This document shows positions 9,037-17,692 of a stretch of 64,000 nt of DNA, piece after piece. Location of the stretch: contig CAXXUY010000005.1 of NCBI GenBank assembly GCA_963664715.2, positions 89,570 through 153,569 of the forward strand, in the 5' to 3' direction. The stretch's first letter is position 1; each line of letters begins with the position of its first letter. Source of the stretch: JAPOXR01 sp963664715. Lineage in GTDB: Bacteria; Pseudomonadota; Alphaproteobacteria; Rhodobacterales; Rhodobacteraceae. The position numbers were made by a program, and so were the translations under genes. The notes below the pieces were generated by a model. The model did no database searches, was not told the origin of the DNA, and saw nothing but the letters and a program-made list of their open reading frames with translations.

Positions 9037-9425
9037 CAAGCACTCACGGAACCGAGATCATGAAACGCCTTTCACGTGTTGCAGTCGGCACGTTGACGGC
9101 ATGCATGTGCGTGCCGGCACTTGCCCAGCAGGACCTGGGAGACGTCGCAAACACGCTGACCGGCCAGATCACCGACTTTGGACAACTCATTGGCGCCACA
9201 GCTGTCCTTGTCGGTATTGGAATGCTGATAATGTCCGCAATCAAGTTCCGCGCTTACAGCACGAATCCGCAGGATCCTTCGGCCAGTGTTGGCGGCGCTG
9301 TTGGGTGGCTGCTGGCGGGCGCCGCACTGGTCGGCATACCGGAATTCCTGGATATCGGCGTCACCTCGCTGTTCGGCTCAGACGCGACCACGGGCACTCT
9401 GGCCGGCGGCAATCTGCTGAACTAG
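9033..9425 (+). CDS. IcmD/DotP-like small membrane protein
   Basis: The product of 130 residues has a signal-like N-terminus (KRLSRVAVGTLTACMCVPALA) and two hydrophobic segments (LIGATAVLVGIGMLIMSAI and VGWLLAGAALVGIPEF), the same topology and length as Legionella IcmD. Its place directly before an IcmJ-like and an IcmB-like gene repeats the icmD-icmJ-icmB order. It is thought to sit in the inner membrane as part of the type IVB transfer channel. An internal ATG at 9060 is an alternative start, but 9033 has the better ribosome binding site (AGGAAG) and overlaps the preceding stop. Confidence 0.7.
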   Translation: MTSTHGTEIMKRLSRVAVGTLTACMCVPALAQQDLGDVANTLTGQITDFGQLIGATAVLVGIGMLIMSAIKFRAYSTNPQDPSASVGGAVGWLLAGAALVGIPEFLDIGVTSLFGSDATTGTLAGGNLLN

Positions 9426-9453
9426 CACAGCTGGTCCGGAAAAGTGGCCTGCC

Positions 9454-10206
9454 ATGGTGTTTCCCCAACCTTCCACAGCCATGCTGACACTGGCCTTCCA
9501 CGCCGAGCAGGCCTGGCATCACCGCAAAGCGGTTGGTCGCGCGTTGTCGAAAGGTGACCATCGCTGCTGCCGATGTTCCACTCGCATCCCCGGCTGGATG
9601 GAAATCGACCATGTCGACGGCGATCATTTCAATTGGAAGGCGGAAAACCTGGTTCCGATCTGCCATTTCTGCCACCTGCAGGCGCACCCCGTCCAACCGC
9701 TCGATGATGAAGAGACCCTGCTTCTGATCTGGCTGCCAAAGATCAGCCAGAATGCTGTCACTGCCTTGGCCTGGGCAATGATATGGCTCCGGCGGGCCCA
9801 GACAGAGGCAGAGACTGCCGGCATCTCCCGACCGGGGGCCATGCTGAATGCACGATCCCTTTCACTGCTGCAATCAAGCCTGAAGGGTGAATTCGACGCC
9901 CTCGAACGGGCAGCGGGCTCGGTAACCGGAATGGCCAGCCCCGACGCGATGATCAATGTCTCCCAACGGTGCGGAGAAGAGCCTGCAACCTGGAAGGGCC
10001 TTCGATGGTGGCCAGGCGCAGCGACGGGACGCAGCGTGCTCAAGAGGTGGGTGCCATGCAAGGGTCTTGAGACTATCTCTGCAGACGTGGTTGGCGCATA
10101 CCTCTTTCGCCAGGGGCAGAACCCGGCCGACATGATGGACCGGCTGACTGCCGCTGCATCCCGCCTGGCCGCGGCAGCAGAGGCTGCCCGTTCGGAACCG
10201 GATTGA
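9454..10206 (+). CDS. dotN: IcmJ/DotN-like protein with HNH zinc fold
   Basis: DotN is a subunit of the coupling-protein complex in type IVB systems and has an HNH-like zinc fold. Here residues 30-80 contain HRCCRCSTRI, MEIDHVDGDHFNW, ENLVPICHFCH, giving two Cys-x2-Cys pairs and the complete His-Asn-His signature. The remaining 170 residues are helical and not recognisable. The gene lies between the IcmD-like and IcmB-like genes, exactly the Legionella order. The intact HNH residues leave open that this homologue is an active nuclease. The alternative is a simple HNH endonuclease inserted in the operon, which the gene order makes less likely. Confidence 0.7.
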   Translation: MVFPQPSTAMLTLAFHAEQAWHHRKAVGRALSKGDHRCCRCSTRIPGWMEIDHVDGDHFNWKAENLVPICHFCHLQAHPVQPLDDEETLLLIWLPKISQNAVTALAWAMIWLRRAQTEAETAGISRPGAMLNARSLSLLQSSLKGEFDALERAAGSVTGMASPDAMINVSQRCGEEPATWKGLRWWPGAATGRSVLKRWVPCKGLETISADVVGAYLFRQGQNPADMMDRLTAAASRLAAAAEAARSEPD

Positions 10207-10209
10207 ACA

Positions 10210-13206
10210 GTGCTGCAGCATCTCGGTGCAATTTCGGCGGCAGCCGCGAATGCCGTGCTCAAGGGCCCGTTGGACCACCACGTGGATCTCGAGGGAGCAG
10301 ACAGTGACATTGCCCTCTACACCGCCGGCGGATCCCTCGTCAGCCTGTTCGAATGGCAAGGTGTGCGCGAGACGTTGGATCAGGCCAGCATGTCGAATGC
10401 CGCGGAAGTGCTGCGCGACCGCCTCTCCGGATGGCTGGATGCTCCAGGGCATGCGCTCCAGATCGTCTACAGCCGGGATCCGTTGCGCGCCGGCGAACAG
10501 GTTCGAGACGCCACGGCACAGACCGAGACGCAAATGCGGCTGCAAGGCCTGGACCTCTCCGATGTGCTTGATGATCGTCGCCGCAGCCTCCAGCGCTCCG
10601 GAGCAGAAGAGAAAACCATCCTCGCCGTCATGACCCATCCGGCGGTGATCGTTCGGCAGGCCAGGGATGATGCGCGCCGAACCACCCGCGAGCAGCTGGC
10701 TGGGCTGCTGCCCCTGCGGGACGCGCAGGTTCCCCTTCGCGTCGCCGAGGAAGTCAGGCAGGTCCATGCCGCACTCGTCGACAGCCTTCCGGGCGACTTT
10801 CGCCTGGCCGGTCAGGAATTGCGGCTGCTGGATGCCGCTAGTGCTGCGCAGGTCATCGCGGGTTCCCTGACGCCGGGAGGGGAAGCGGCAGGTTTTGTCC
10901 CCCGGCTTGCCGGAATGAAGCCTGACGGCACGCCTGGCCGCGTTTCGGCAATGCCCGAAACCAGGGCCAGCCTGTCCGGCACCGACTACTCCCTATTGGG
11001 AACAGAACGGCTTTCATGGCAGCTCTTGCGGGACCATGCTCGCGTCGGCGATGACGGGTCGGTCAGGATCGGTTCATGCTGCTTCCAGCCATTCGACCTT
11101 GCGCTCGCGCCGGAAATCCTGGCGCCGTTCGGCGACCTGGTGCGAGCCACGGTCAACACGCAGGAACCGATACGCTGGCGCATGTCCATCCTCATCGAGT
11201 CGGGTGGTTGGGCCGGCACCACCTGGAAGCGCCTGTGGTCGACTTTCTTCACCTTCCTGTCCAGGACGCACAATACCCGGATCCGGGATGCCTTTCAGGA
11301 GTTGGAGCACCTCGACGGGGCTGAGGAGACGATCGTTCGATTCCGGGCCTGCTTTGCCTGCTGGGATGACGCGGGAGAGGAGGCGCGGCTGCGCCGGGCA
11401 GTCGCCAGGCTGAGGCAGGCCGTCGAGAGATGGGCAAATGCGCGCACGGAAATGCTTGCCGGCGACCCGGTTGCCTGCCTGCTTGGCAGCCTGCCCGGTG
11501 CCGGTGTTGCTCCGACCGCACCATCCGCAGCCGCGCCGCTCACCGATGCCATGGCCCTGACACCGCTTGAACGGCCATGCTCTCCCTGGAGCTCCGGACC
11601 GATGTCATTCATGACCACGGAAGGCCGGCTCTGGCCGTACCAGCCGGGCTCGTCCCTGCAGGACAGCTGGTCGGATATCCTGACGGGAGCACCGGGAAGC
11701 GGCAAATCAGTGCTTTTGAACGCGATGAACGCTGCCACGATACTCTCGGGGGCCGCCGGGGACGATCCATTGCCCATCATCGGAGTCATCGACATTGGCG
11801 CCTCGTCGACCGGTCTCGTGACAATGATGCAGGAGGCGCTGCCCCTGGACCGGCCGAACGGCGCGGTGTCGGCACGCCTGCGAAACGACCGGGAATTCTC
11901 GATCAACGTCTTCGATACGCCGCTGGGATTCCGGCGCCCCTCTCCGCTTGGCAGGACCTTCCTCGTGAACTATGTCCGGCTGCTGCTTGATATCAGCGCA
12001 GCTGGCCCTGAACTTTCGGGGCTGATCGGAACGGCGATCGACCAGGCCTACGAATCAACCGCGGATCACCGGGAGGCGAAGCGCTGGAACGAAGGCGTGT
12101 TGCCGGCGGTTGACGAAGTGCTGTTCGACAGCGGCTGGGAGCCGGACGACAACACGACCTGGTGGGAGTGCGTCGACTGGCTGTCCGACCACGGTTCCTG
12201 GGAAGCCGCTGCTGCCGCACAGCGCCAGGCAGTTCCTCTCCTGTCAGAGCTGGCCGCGGCGGCGGCGGCGCCGCGTGTGGCGGACAATTACCGGGAGATG
12301 CGCCTGCAGACCGGCGAGCCTGCACTCGACGGACTGAGGCGGGTCCTTGCCGAGGCGGCTGCGGATTGGCCGATGCTGTCGTTTCCGACCGAATTCGACC
12401 TGTCCGGCGCCCGGTTGCGTGTTGTTGACCTTCAGGATGTCGTCTCCCGCAGCTCCGAGCCGACGTCAGCCCGCCAGAGCGCCATCATGTACATGCTCGC
12501 CCGTCACGTCTGCACCGACGGTTTTTTCCTGGCTCCCGAGGATGTCTCTTCCCAGAACTTGCGGAAGTCGCAGAATCAGCGCCTGACCCGCCAGGCCTTG
12601 CTGGCGCGCCGAACGCCCAAGCGCATCTCGATCGACGAGTTTCACCGTGCCGGTGGCCTTCCCGGCGTCGTCGACCAGTTGGCAACCGACATTCGCGAGG
12701 GGCGCAAGCACAACGTCCAGATCTGCCTGGCATCCCAGCTCCTAGCCGATTTCGATCCCAGGCTCGTTGCCATGTCCACCGGGGTGTGGATCTGCAACGC
12801 AAGCGAGACCGATATCGAGTTCGCATCCAGCACACTCAACCTGAATTCAGCTGCAGTCAACATCCTGCGTCATCGCCTTACCGGTCCGGGGCCGGAGGGT
12901 GCGCCGGTCTTCGCGGCGCTCGCAGTCAAGGGCGGCAACGTCAGGCAGCTGCTCACGCACCGGCTCGGAGGAAGCGAGCTCTGGGCATATTCGACGACCG
13001 CCGAAGATGTTGCTCTTCGCGATGAATTGACCGGGCTGCTTGGTTCGTCCGAGGCGCGGCGCGCACTGGCAACTCGCTTTCCAGGAGGTAGCGCCCGGCG
13101 CGAGATCCAGCGCCGGGCAAGCGCCGGAGCCATCAGTGGCGAGCGCCTGGAGACCATCCCCGCTCTGGCCGCGGAAATTGCCAGTGACTGGAGGAAAAGC
13201 CAATGA
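10210..13206 (+). CDS. dotO: IcmB/DotO (TraU-type) ATPase of the type IVB transfer apparatus
   Basis: At 998 residues it is close to Legionella IcmB (about 1000). It is the VirB4-like cytoplasmic ATPase that energises assembly and substrate transfer. Walker A is GAPGSGKSVLLN near residue 495 and Walker B is ISIDEFHRAGG near 815, followed by NVQICLASQLLADF, a typical motor sensor region. The start codon is GTG, four bases after the preceding stop. The end overlaps the DotM start (ATGA), so translation is coupled. No frameshift is seen; this gene is the strongest marker of the system. Confidence 0.88.
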   Translation: MLQHLGAISAAAANAVLKGPLDHHVDLEGADSDIALYTAGGSLVSLFEWQGVRETLDQASMSNAAEVLRDRLSGWLDAPGHALQIVYSRDPLRAGEQVRDATAQTETQMRLQGLDLSDVLDDRRRSLQRSGAEEKTILAVMTHPAVIVRQARDDARRTTREQLAGLLPLRDAQVPLRVAEEVRQVHAALVDSLPGDFRLAGQELRLLDAASAAQVIAGSLTPGGEAAGFVPRLAGMKPDGTPGRVSAMPETRASLSGTDYSLLGTERLSWQLLRDHARVGDDGSVRIGSCCFQPFDLALAPEILAPFGDLVRATVNTQEPIRWRMSILIESGGWAGTTWKRLWSTFFTFLSRTHNTRIRDAFQELEHLDGAEETIVRFRACFACWDDAGEEARLRRAVARLRQAVERWANARTEMLAGDPVACLLGSLPGAGVAPTAPSAAAPLTDAMALTPLERPCSPWSSGPMSFMTTEGRLWPYQPGSSLQDSWSDILTGAPGSGKSVLLNAMNAATILSGAAGDDPLPIIGVIDIGASSTGLVTMMQEALPLDRPNGAVSARLRNDREFSINVFDTPLGFRRPSPLGRTFLVNYVRLLLDISAAGPELSGLIGTAIDQAYESTADHREAKRWNEGVLPAVDEVLFDSGWEPDDNTTWWECVDWLSDHGSWEAAAAAQRQAVPLLSELAAAAAAPRVADNYREMRLQTGEPALDGLRRVLAEAAADWPMLSFPTEFDLSGARLRVVDLQDVVSRSSEPTSARQSAIMYMLARHVCTDGFFLAPEDVSSQNLRKSQNQRLTRQALLARRTPKRISIDEFHRAGGLPGVVDQLATDIREGRKHNVQICLASQLLADFDPRLVAMSTGVWICNASETDIEFASSTLNLNSAAVNILRHRLTGPGPEGAPVFAALAVKGGNVRQLLTHRLGGSELWAYSTTAEDVALRDELTGLLGSSEARRALATRFPGGSARREIQRRASAGAISGERLETIPALAAEIASDWRKSQ

Positions 13207-14543
13207 CGCATCGTGACGGAGTGCTGGATGAACTCATTCTGCTTGCCGGCCTCGCCGTCTTCTCCGTTGCAGCATGGTTCCTTGCCGGCGACTATCTCGC
13301 GATCGGGGCGTCGGCAGCATCTGCGGCGTTGTCGCTGCCGATGGCCTGGGCAGGCGACATGCTGGGCTCGGTCAGGCTGCCCTTGCTGACGGACTGGCTG
13401 ATTGCCCCCTCGCAGGAGGCCAGGGATCTCTGGCTCGGCCTGCGGATCGAGGAAATTCCCTCGCATTCGGCGACGATCTGCACGGCTGGCGGCCGCAATG
13501 CAGCATTGGTCGTCACGTTGCTCTATGGCCGCGCCGCCATCGCGGCAACCGGTTTCCGCCCGGACTACCGCTTCAGGGGCGGTCATGACCTCGACAGCAT
13601 GGTGAGGGCTCAGGCGAGGGTCTGGCCAGCTGCGGACCGGCCATCCTCCATTGATCCGTCTCGTGAAACCGCGCCTGAAACCGGGGATAGCAATGCTGAA
13701 CATGCCAGGTTGCGGGAACAAGCCGTGGAGCGCGGCGTGGTCGAAACGGGTGCAGGCAGGGAGGCGGACGAAACCCTGCCCGAAACCGGATCAGTTCTGC
13801 TGCCTGAACAGGTGGAACCGCTCCGGCCTCCGCCGCTGGGACGTGCCCTTCGGCCGGAAGAATGGCTGGATGCCCTCTCCCTGCGTTCACCGGACGGCGA
13901 GGAGATCGCTTCCCACGCCGTCGAGAGCGGCTTTGCGCGCCAGCTCACCAGACAGTGGCGGGGACCGGATCTCCTCAGGGCTCATGAACAGGCGTTTGCA
14001 GCTTGCCTTGGACAATTCGCCCTGGAAGGCCCCGGCCGGGCAGGCGAACTCATCGACGAACTTGGACGCGCCTTTGCCAGGGTGGAGCGGCAGGGCGGCT
14101 GTGCCGAGGCACTTGCAGGGAAACCGGAACTGTCCCGGACGATCGACTGCACGCTGGAGAGGACCGGCCACGTCCTCGACGAGCTGGCCACTGGCCACTG
14201 GTGGGTGGAATCCGCACTCGTCGAGATCTGGAACAGCGGCCGCAAGGGTGGCGGTGTACTGGCTCCCGCCCGCTTTCTCTGGCTCAAGCCTGAGGATCGC
14301 TCGCTCTGGTATGCCATCCAGACCTTCGGTGGCAACCCGGTGGTCGAAGCGGCGGGAATCAGGGCTCATCACCTTGCAGAGCAGCAATACGGTTTTGCTC
14401 TCGTCACGCCGCATGTGCGCTTTGCCGTCAATGCGCTGCTCAATGTGTACATGGACCGGGACAGCGCGCGCCTGGAAGCCCGCGAGAAGCGGGAAGGCGA
14501 GATCATGCCCATTCTCGCCGAGCAGCTGACGACAAGCCAGTGA
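13203..14543 (+). CDS. dotM: IcmP/DotM (TrbA-type) coupling-complex protein
   Basis: The protein of 446 residues has an N-terminal membrane region with two hydrophobic segments (ELILLAGLAVFSVAAWFLAG and the following AIGASAASAALSLPMAW). Its cytoplasmic domain ends with the DotM hallmark: SGRKGGGVLAPARFLWLKP, then DRSLWYAIQTFGG and VVEAAGIRAHHLAE (about residues 350-400). DotM partners DotL and DotN to recruit substrates. The middle (130-210) is a low-complexity linker rich in Glu, Arg and Pro. It overlaps both neighbours by four bases. Confidence 0.85.
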   Translation: MTHRDGVLDELILLAGLAVFSVAAWFLAGDYLAIGASAASAALSLPMAWAGDMLGSVRLPLLTDWLIAPSQEARDLWLGLRIEEIPSHSATICTAGGRNAALVVTLLYGRAAIAATGFRPDYRFRGGHDLDSMVRAQARVWPAADRPSSIDPSRETAPETGDSNAEHARLREQAVERGVVETGAGREADETLPETGSVLLPEQVEPLRPPPLGRALRPEEWLDALSLRSPDGEEIASHAVESGFARQLTRQWRGPDLLRAHEQAFAACLGQFALEGPGRAGELIDELGRAFARVERQGGCAEALAGKPELSRTIDCTLERTGHVLDELATGHWWVESALVEIWNSGRKGGGVLAPARFLWLKPEDRSLWYAIQTFGGNPVVEAAGIRAHHLAEQQYGFALVTPHVRFAVNALLNVYMDRDSARLEAREKREGEIMPILAEQLTTSQ

Positions 14544-14839
14544 AGCGGCGGTGCAGGAAACAGCGAAAATGGACGTCCGACGAGGTCTTGAGGCTGTGCG
14601 ACTGGTGGGCGGAAGGGTTGACCATTGCCCGGATCGCCAGCCGGCTTCACCGCTCCCGCGCCAGCGTAGCGGGCGCCATCGAACGCAACCGGTTGGGCGA
14701 GTGCGGCGGGGCCCGCGCCATTCCCTGCCTGACTTGCGGGAGACTGTTCCAGCCGAAGCACAAGTTCAACAAGATCTGTGCCTCCTGCAAGGGCACGGAG
14801 GATTGGCAGTCCGGCAACGACTGGCATGTTCAATGGTAG
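14540..14839 (+). CDS. GcrA-like HTH protein with C-terminal zinc ribbon
   Basis: GTG overlaps the DotM stop (GTGA). The first 50 residues follow the GcrA N-terminal pattern: KWTSDEVLRLCDWWAEGLT, IARIASRLHRSRASVAGAIERNRLG, where GcrA recognises DNA through a tryptophan-rich HTH. The C-terminal half has CLTCGRLFQPKHKFNKICASC, two CxxC pairs of a zinc ribbon. GcrA is an alphaproteobacterial sigma-70 co-regulator of methylation-dependent promoters. This short version may regulate the transfer operon or replication of the element. At 99 residues it is much shorter than cellular GcrA. Confidence 0.65.
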   Translation: MKRRCRKQRKWTSDEVLRLCDWWAEGLTIARIASRLHRSRASVAGAIERNRLGECGGARAIPCLTCGRLFQPKHKFNKICASCKGTEDWQSGNDWHVQW

Positions 14840-16107
14840 ATCACCGGACATCGCGACGCGACCGGGCAGCCAGGGCTTCCGGATATGGCAGCTGGAAGGA
14901 ATTCGTCCTGAGGGTTCGCAACACCACGCGCTGCGAGGATGTGGCCGTGAGATGGGGCGGTCTTGCTCTGAAGCGCGCCGGTGACGGCTGGCTTGCCTGC
15001 TGTCCATTCCATCCGGACAACACGCCGAGCCTTTCGCTGGGCGGACGGGTGTTCTACTGCCACGGCGCCTCCTGCGACGCATCAGGTGACGTGATCGACC
15101 TCGCGCGCAAGTTGAGCGGGCTGGATTTCACCGGGACCGTGCTGGCGCTTGCCGAGGATGCGGGCCTGCCGGTTCCGGACATTCCGCAGGCGCGCAGCCG
15201 GCGGCGGCCGGCGGTTGCCAGGGATGTGGCTGTGCCAGCGGCGAAGCCCTCTTCCACTGGCAACGGACCGGCATCCTGGCCGGTCGCGCTGCCTCCGGAT
15301 TCTGCGCCGCTGCCGGTTGCAGGCAGGCTCCGGGTCCATGCCACGCGCCGCGGGAGCTCTATCAGTTTCAGGGCGGACAGCTGGTTTGAATACCGCAGCA
15401 TCGAGGGAGTTCTCGCCGGCCTCACAGCAAGGGTCGAATACGGCAATGGCCGCAAGTCGGTGCTTCCCGTGACCTGGCGGACCGATCCTGCCAGTGGCAA
15501 GGCAGGATGGGTGCTCAAGGGGTGGAACGGACCGAGACCGGTCTATGGCATGCAGCGCCTCCGGAGCATCAGCAGGACATCGCCCGCAATCATCATCGTC
15601 GAGGGCGAAAAGACGGCCGATGCGGCGCAGCGGTTGCTTGGTCAGGCCGGCTGGGCGGCGATTTCCCCGTCCGGAGGCAGCAAGTCTTCCGAACGGGCAG
15701 ACTGGAGGCCTCTCCGCGAATTCGCCAGGAACTGCAGCGCCCGCCTCTCGATCGCCATCTGGCCGGATGCAGATGAACGTCCGCAAACACCGGGCGGCGA
15801 GTCCCGACTGCCCGCCGCCCTGTCGATCGACCGCATCATGTCGGGGTTGACCGCTGCCTTCGGCGGAAAGGGAAGTTTCTGTTTACAGGTCAACTGCCGT
15901 GCCGTGCTTCCTCCTGATGGATTGCCGCATGGTTGGGACCTCGCTGATGCAGAACTGGCAGGATGGGATTCCGGCCGTGTCATGCGGGAACTGGCGAGCG
16001 CCCGTGCCTGGACGGGTGAAGCCTGTTGGGACGCAGATCGTTGGACTGCGCCAGGTCCCGGTTGCGAGGCACCGGTCGAAGCCGGGCAGCACACACCGCG
16101 ATGCTGA
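14833..16107 (+). CDS. CHC2 zinc-finger DNA primase-like protein
   Basis: The ATG overlaps the preceding gene stop (ATGGTAG); the longer frame upstream is only a shadow. Residues 40-80 form a CHC2-type zinc domain (CCPFHPDNTPSLSL, then FYCHGASCDASGDVIDLA). A TOPRIM-like segment follows near 255-270 (IIIVEGEKTADAAQRLLG) and an IAIWPDAD motif near 315. The domain order matches mobile-element primases that make primers on the transferred strand; IncI plasmids encode a primase of this role (Sog). No helicase domain is present. It is embedded in the transfer operon between DotM and DotI, which supports a conjugative function. Confidence 0.8.
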   Translation: MVDHRTSRRDRAARASGYGSWKEFVLRVRNTTRCEDVAVRWGGLALKRAGDGWLACCPFHPDNTPSLSLGGRVFYCHGASCDASGDVIDLARKLSGLDFTGTVLALAEDAGLPVPDIPQARSRRRPAVARDVAVPAAKPSSTGNGPASWPVALPPDSAPLPVAGRLRVHATRRGSSISFRADSWFEYRSIEGVLAGLTARVEYGNGRKSVLPVTWRTDPASGKAGWVLKGWNGPRPVYGMQRLRSISRTSPAIIIVEGEKTADAAQRLLGQAGWAAISPSGGSKSSERADWRPLREFARNCSARLSIAIWPDADERPQTPGGESRLPAALSIDRIMSGLTAAFGGKGSFCLQVNCRAVLPPDGLPHGWDLADAELAGWDSGRVMRELASARAWTGEACWDADRWTAPGPGCEAPVEAGQHTPRC

Positions 16108-16805
16108 AACTCGGCCAGATCGGCCGCATTCCGCTCGGCCGCCGAAGCGCAGCAAAGGAGGAAGGGAAGGATTTGGACCTTGAGTCAGGATCACTGGCTG
16201 CCGCACTGCGCAACCGGTGGGCTATGGCCGCCGCAGCCCGCAGCATGGCATTCGCCTGCATTGCATCCAGCCTCGTGTCGGTCGCCGCGCTCGGGGTCGC
16301 TGTCTGGGCCCTGGCGAACAAACCGTCTCCGCGGTATTTCGCGACAAGAACCACCGGCGAACTTGTGCAGCTGGTCCCGCTTGACAAGCCGCATCTGGCT
16401 GACAGCCAGGCAGTCAACTTCGCAGTCGACGCAATGACCAGGGCATTCTCGCTCGACTTTGCCAATTACCGGCAGGAGTTGGCAGAACTGGAGCCACTGT
16501 TTACCGATGAAGGCTATGATGCGTTTCTGTCAGAACTGTCGCGTTCGGGAACCCTGGATCTGATCGTCGCGAGGCGAATGACGTCTTCTGCCATTGCGAA
16601 TGGCGGAGTCGTGGTGGCGAAGGGCGTTGCGGGATCAGGCCGGTATGTCTGGAGGATCGAGATCCAGCTGACTGTCACCTACCAGTCTTCTTCGGAGTCC
16701 CAGACACAGAAATCCATTCTTCTTGTGCAGGTTGTGAGGGTGCCGACATGGACGACCGATTGGGGCGTTGCTGTTTCGCGCGTTGTCGGACAGCAGCAGC
16801 GCTGA
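16101..16805 (+). CDS. dotI: IcmL/DotI (TraM-type) inner-membrane protein
   Basis: Starting at MLKLGQIG (ATGCTGA overlap with the primase stop) the protein has 234 residues. It has one transmembrane segment near 50-72 (MAFACIASSLVSVAALGVAVWAL) followed by a periplasmic NTF2-like VirB8-fold domain. That domain contains KPHLADSQAVNFAVDAMTRAF and, toward the end, IEIQLTVTYQSSS, typical of DotI/IcmL. It forms the inner-membrane platform of the type IVB apparatus. The following dotH gene overlaps the end of this gene by 58 bases. Confidence 0.85.
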   Translation: MLKLGQIGRIPLGRRSAAKEEGKDLDLESGSLAAALRNRWAMAAAARSMAFACIASSLVSVAALGVAVWALANKPSPRYFATRTTGELVQLVPLDKPHLADSQAVNFAVDAMTRAFSLDFANYRQELAELEPLFTDEGYDAFLSELSRSGTLDLIVARRMTSSAIANGGVVVAKGVAGSGRYVWRIEIQLTVTYQSSSESQTQKSILLVQVVRVPTWTTDWGVAVSRVVGQQQR

Positions 16806-17692
16806 TGACCGCTGGCTGGATGGCCTGCGCGGCTGTGCCCGGTGCAGGCCAAACCGTCACAGCCTTTCCGGATGCCGATGCAGACAGGTTGACGGAGTAC
16901 GAGGACGCGGTCGATGCGATCCTGCCGCTGACTCCCAGGCTGATCATGGATTTCAACGAGCGGGTGCGGGCAGCCAGGGGCGCGTCACAATGGAGACCCG
17001 AGCCGGAGCGCAGGTCAACCGATGCCGATCTGGTATCCCTGGAGCCGGGAACGATGTCGCCCACACTTCGGCTGGCCCCCGGGGTCGCCACGGTGGTCAC
17101 CTTTTCCGATGCCACCGGACAGCCCTGGCCGGTCGTCAGCTGGGTGGTCGGCGACCAGGCCTCATTCGACATCCACCATCCAGGCGGGGTGGACGGACAA
17201 CAGGGGCCTTCGCATCTCACGATGGCGCCGCTGGTTGAGGCAGGCTGGAGCAACCTCGTGGTGGAACTGGCAGGGCAACCGATCCCGGTCATTCTCTCGC
17301 TCGTCATCGACCCTGTTCATCCCCACTATCGACTGGATCTCCAGATCCTAGCGCTCGGGCCGAATGCCGCGTCGTTTCCGACGGCAAGCGTCGCGGCCAC
17401 GCCCCGGGCAGGGTCACTGGAACTGATGAAATATATCGCTGCCGTGGATCTTCCGGACGGGGCCATCGAAACGGCCGTTGAAAACGTCGATGGCACGCGC
17501 GTGTGGCTGACGGGCAAGGATGGCGGACACTCCGGAATCGTGGTCAGGACTCCCCACAGCCTTATCGGTCCACCCTGGAGTGAAGCGATGTCCGGTCCCG
17601 GCGGCATACGCGTCTACCGCCTTCCCCTTGTCAATTCCCTGCTGTTCAGCGTCGGAGGCGGAACGGTGATCGCGCGGGTGGCAGTGCCATGA
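16748..17692 (+). CDS. dotH: IcmK/DotH (TraN-type) outer-membrane core protein
   Basis: The protein of 314 residues has a signal sequence ending at PGAGQ. Its family-like regions are LTPRLIMDFNERVRAARGA near 60 and TPTLRLAPGVATVVTFSDATGQPWPV near 100-125, matching the DotH beta domain that forms the outer-membrane ring with DotC and DotD. The chosen start has GAGGG nine bases upstream and provides the positive charge a signal peptide needs. A later ATG at 16805 overlaps the dotI stop but would leave a very short leader. Gene order DotI-DotH-DotG matches Legionella and IncI plasmids. Confidence 0.87.
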   Translation: MDDRLGRCCFARCRTAAALMTAGWMACAAVPGAGQTVTAFPDADADRLTEYEDAVDAILPLTPRLIMDFNERVRAARGASQWRPEPERRSTDADLVSLEPGTMSPTLRLAPGVATVVTFSDATGQPWPVVSWVVGDQASFDIHHPGGVDGQQGPSHLTMAPLVEAGWSNLVVELAGQPIPVILSLVIDPVHPHYRLDLQILALGPNAASFPTASVAATPRAGSLELMKYIAAVDLPDGAIETAVENVDGTRVWLTGKDGGHSGIVVRTPHSLIGPPWSEAMSGPGGIRVYRLPLVNSLLFSVGGGTVIARVAVP

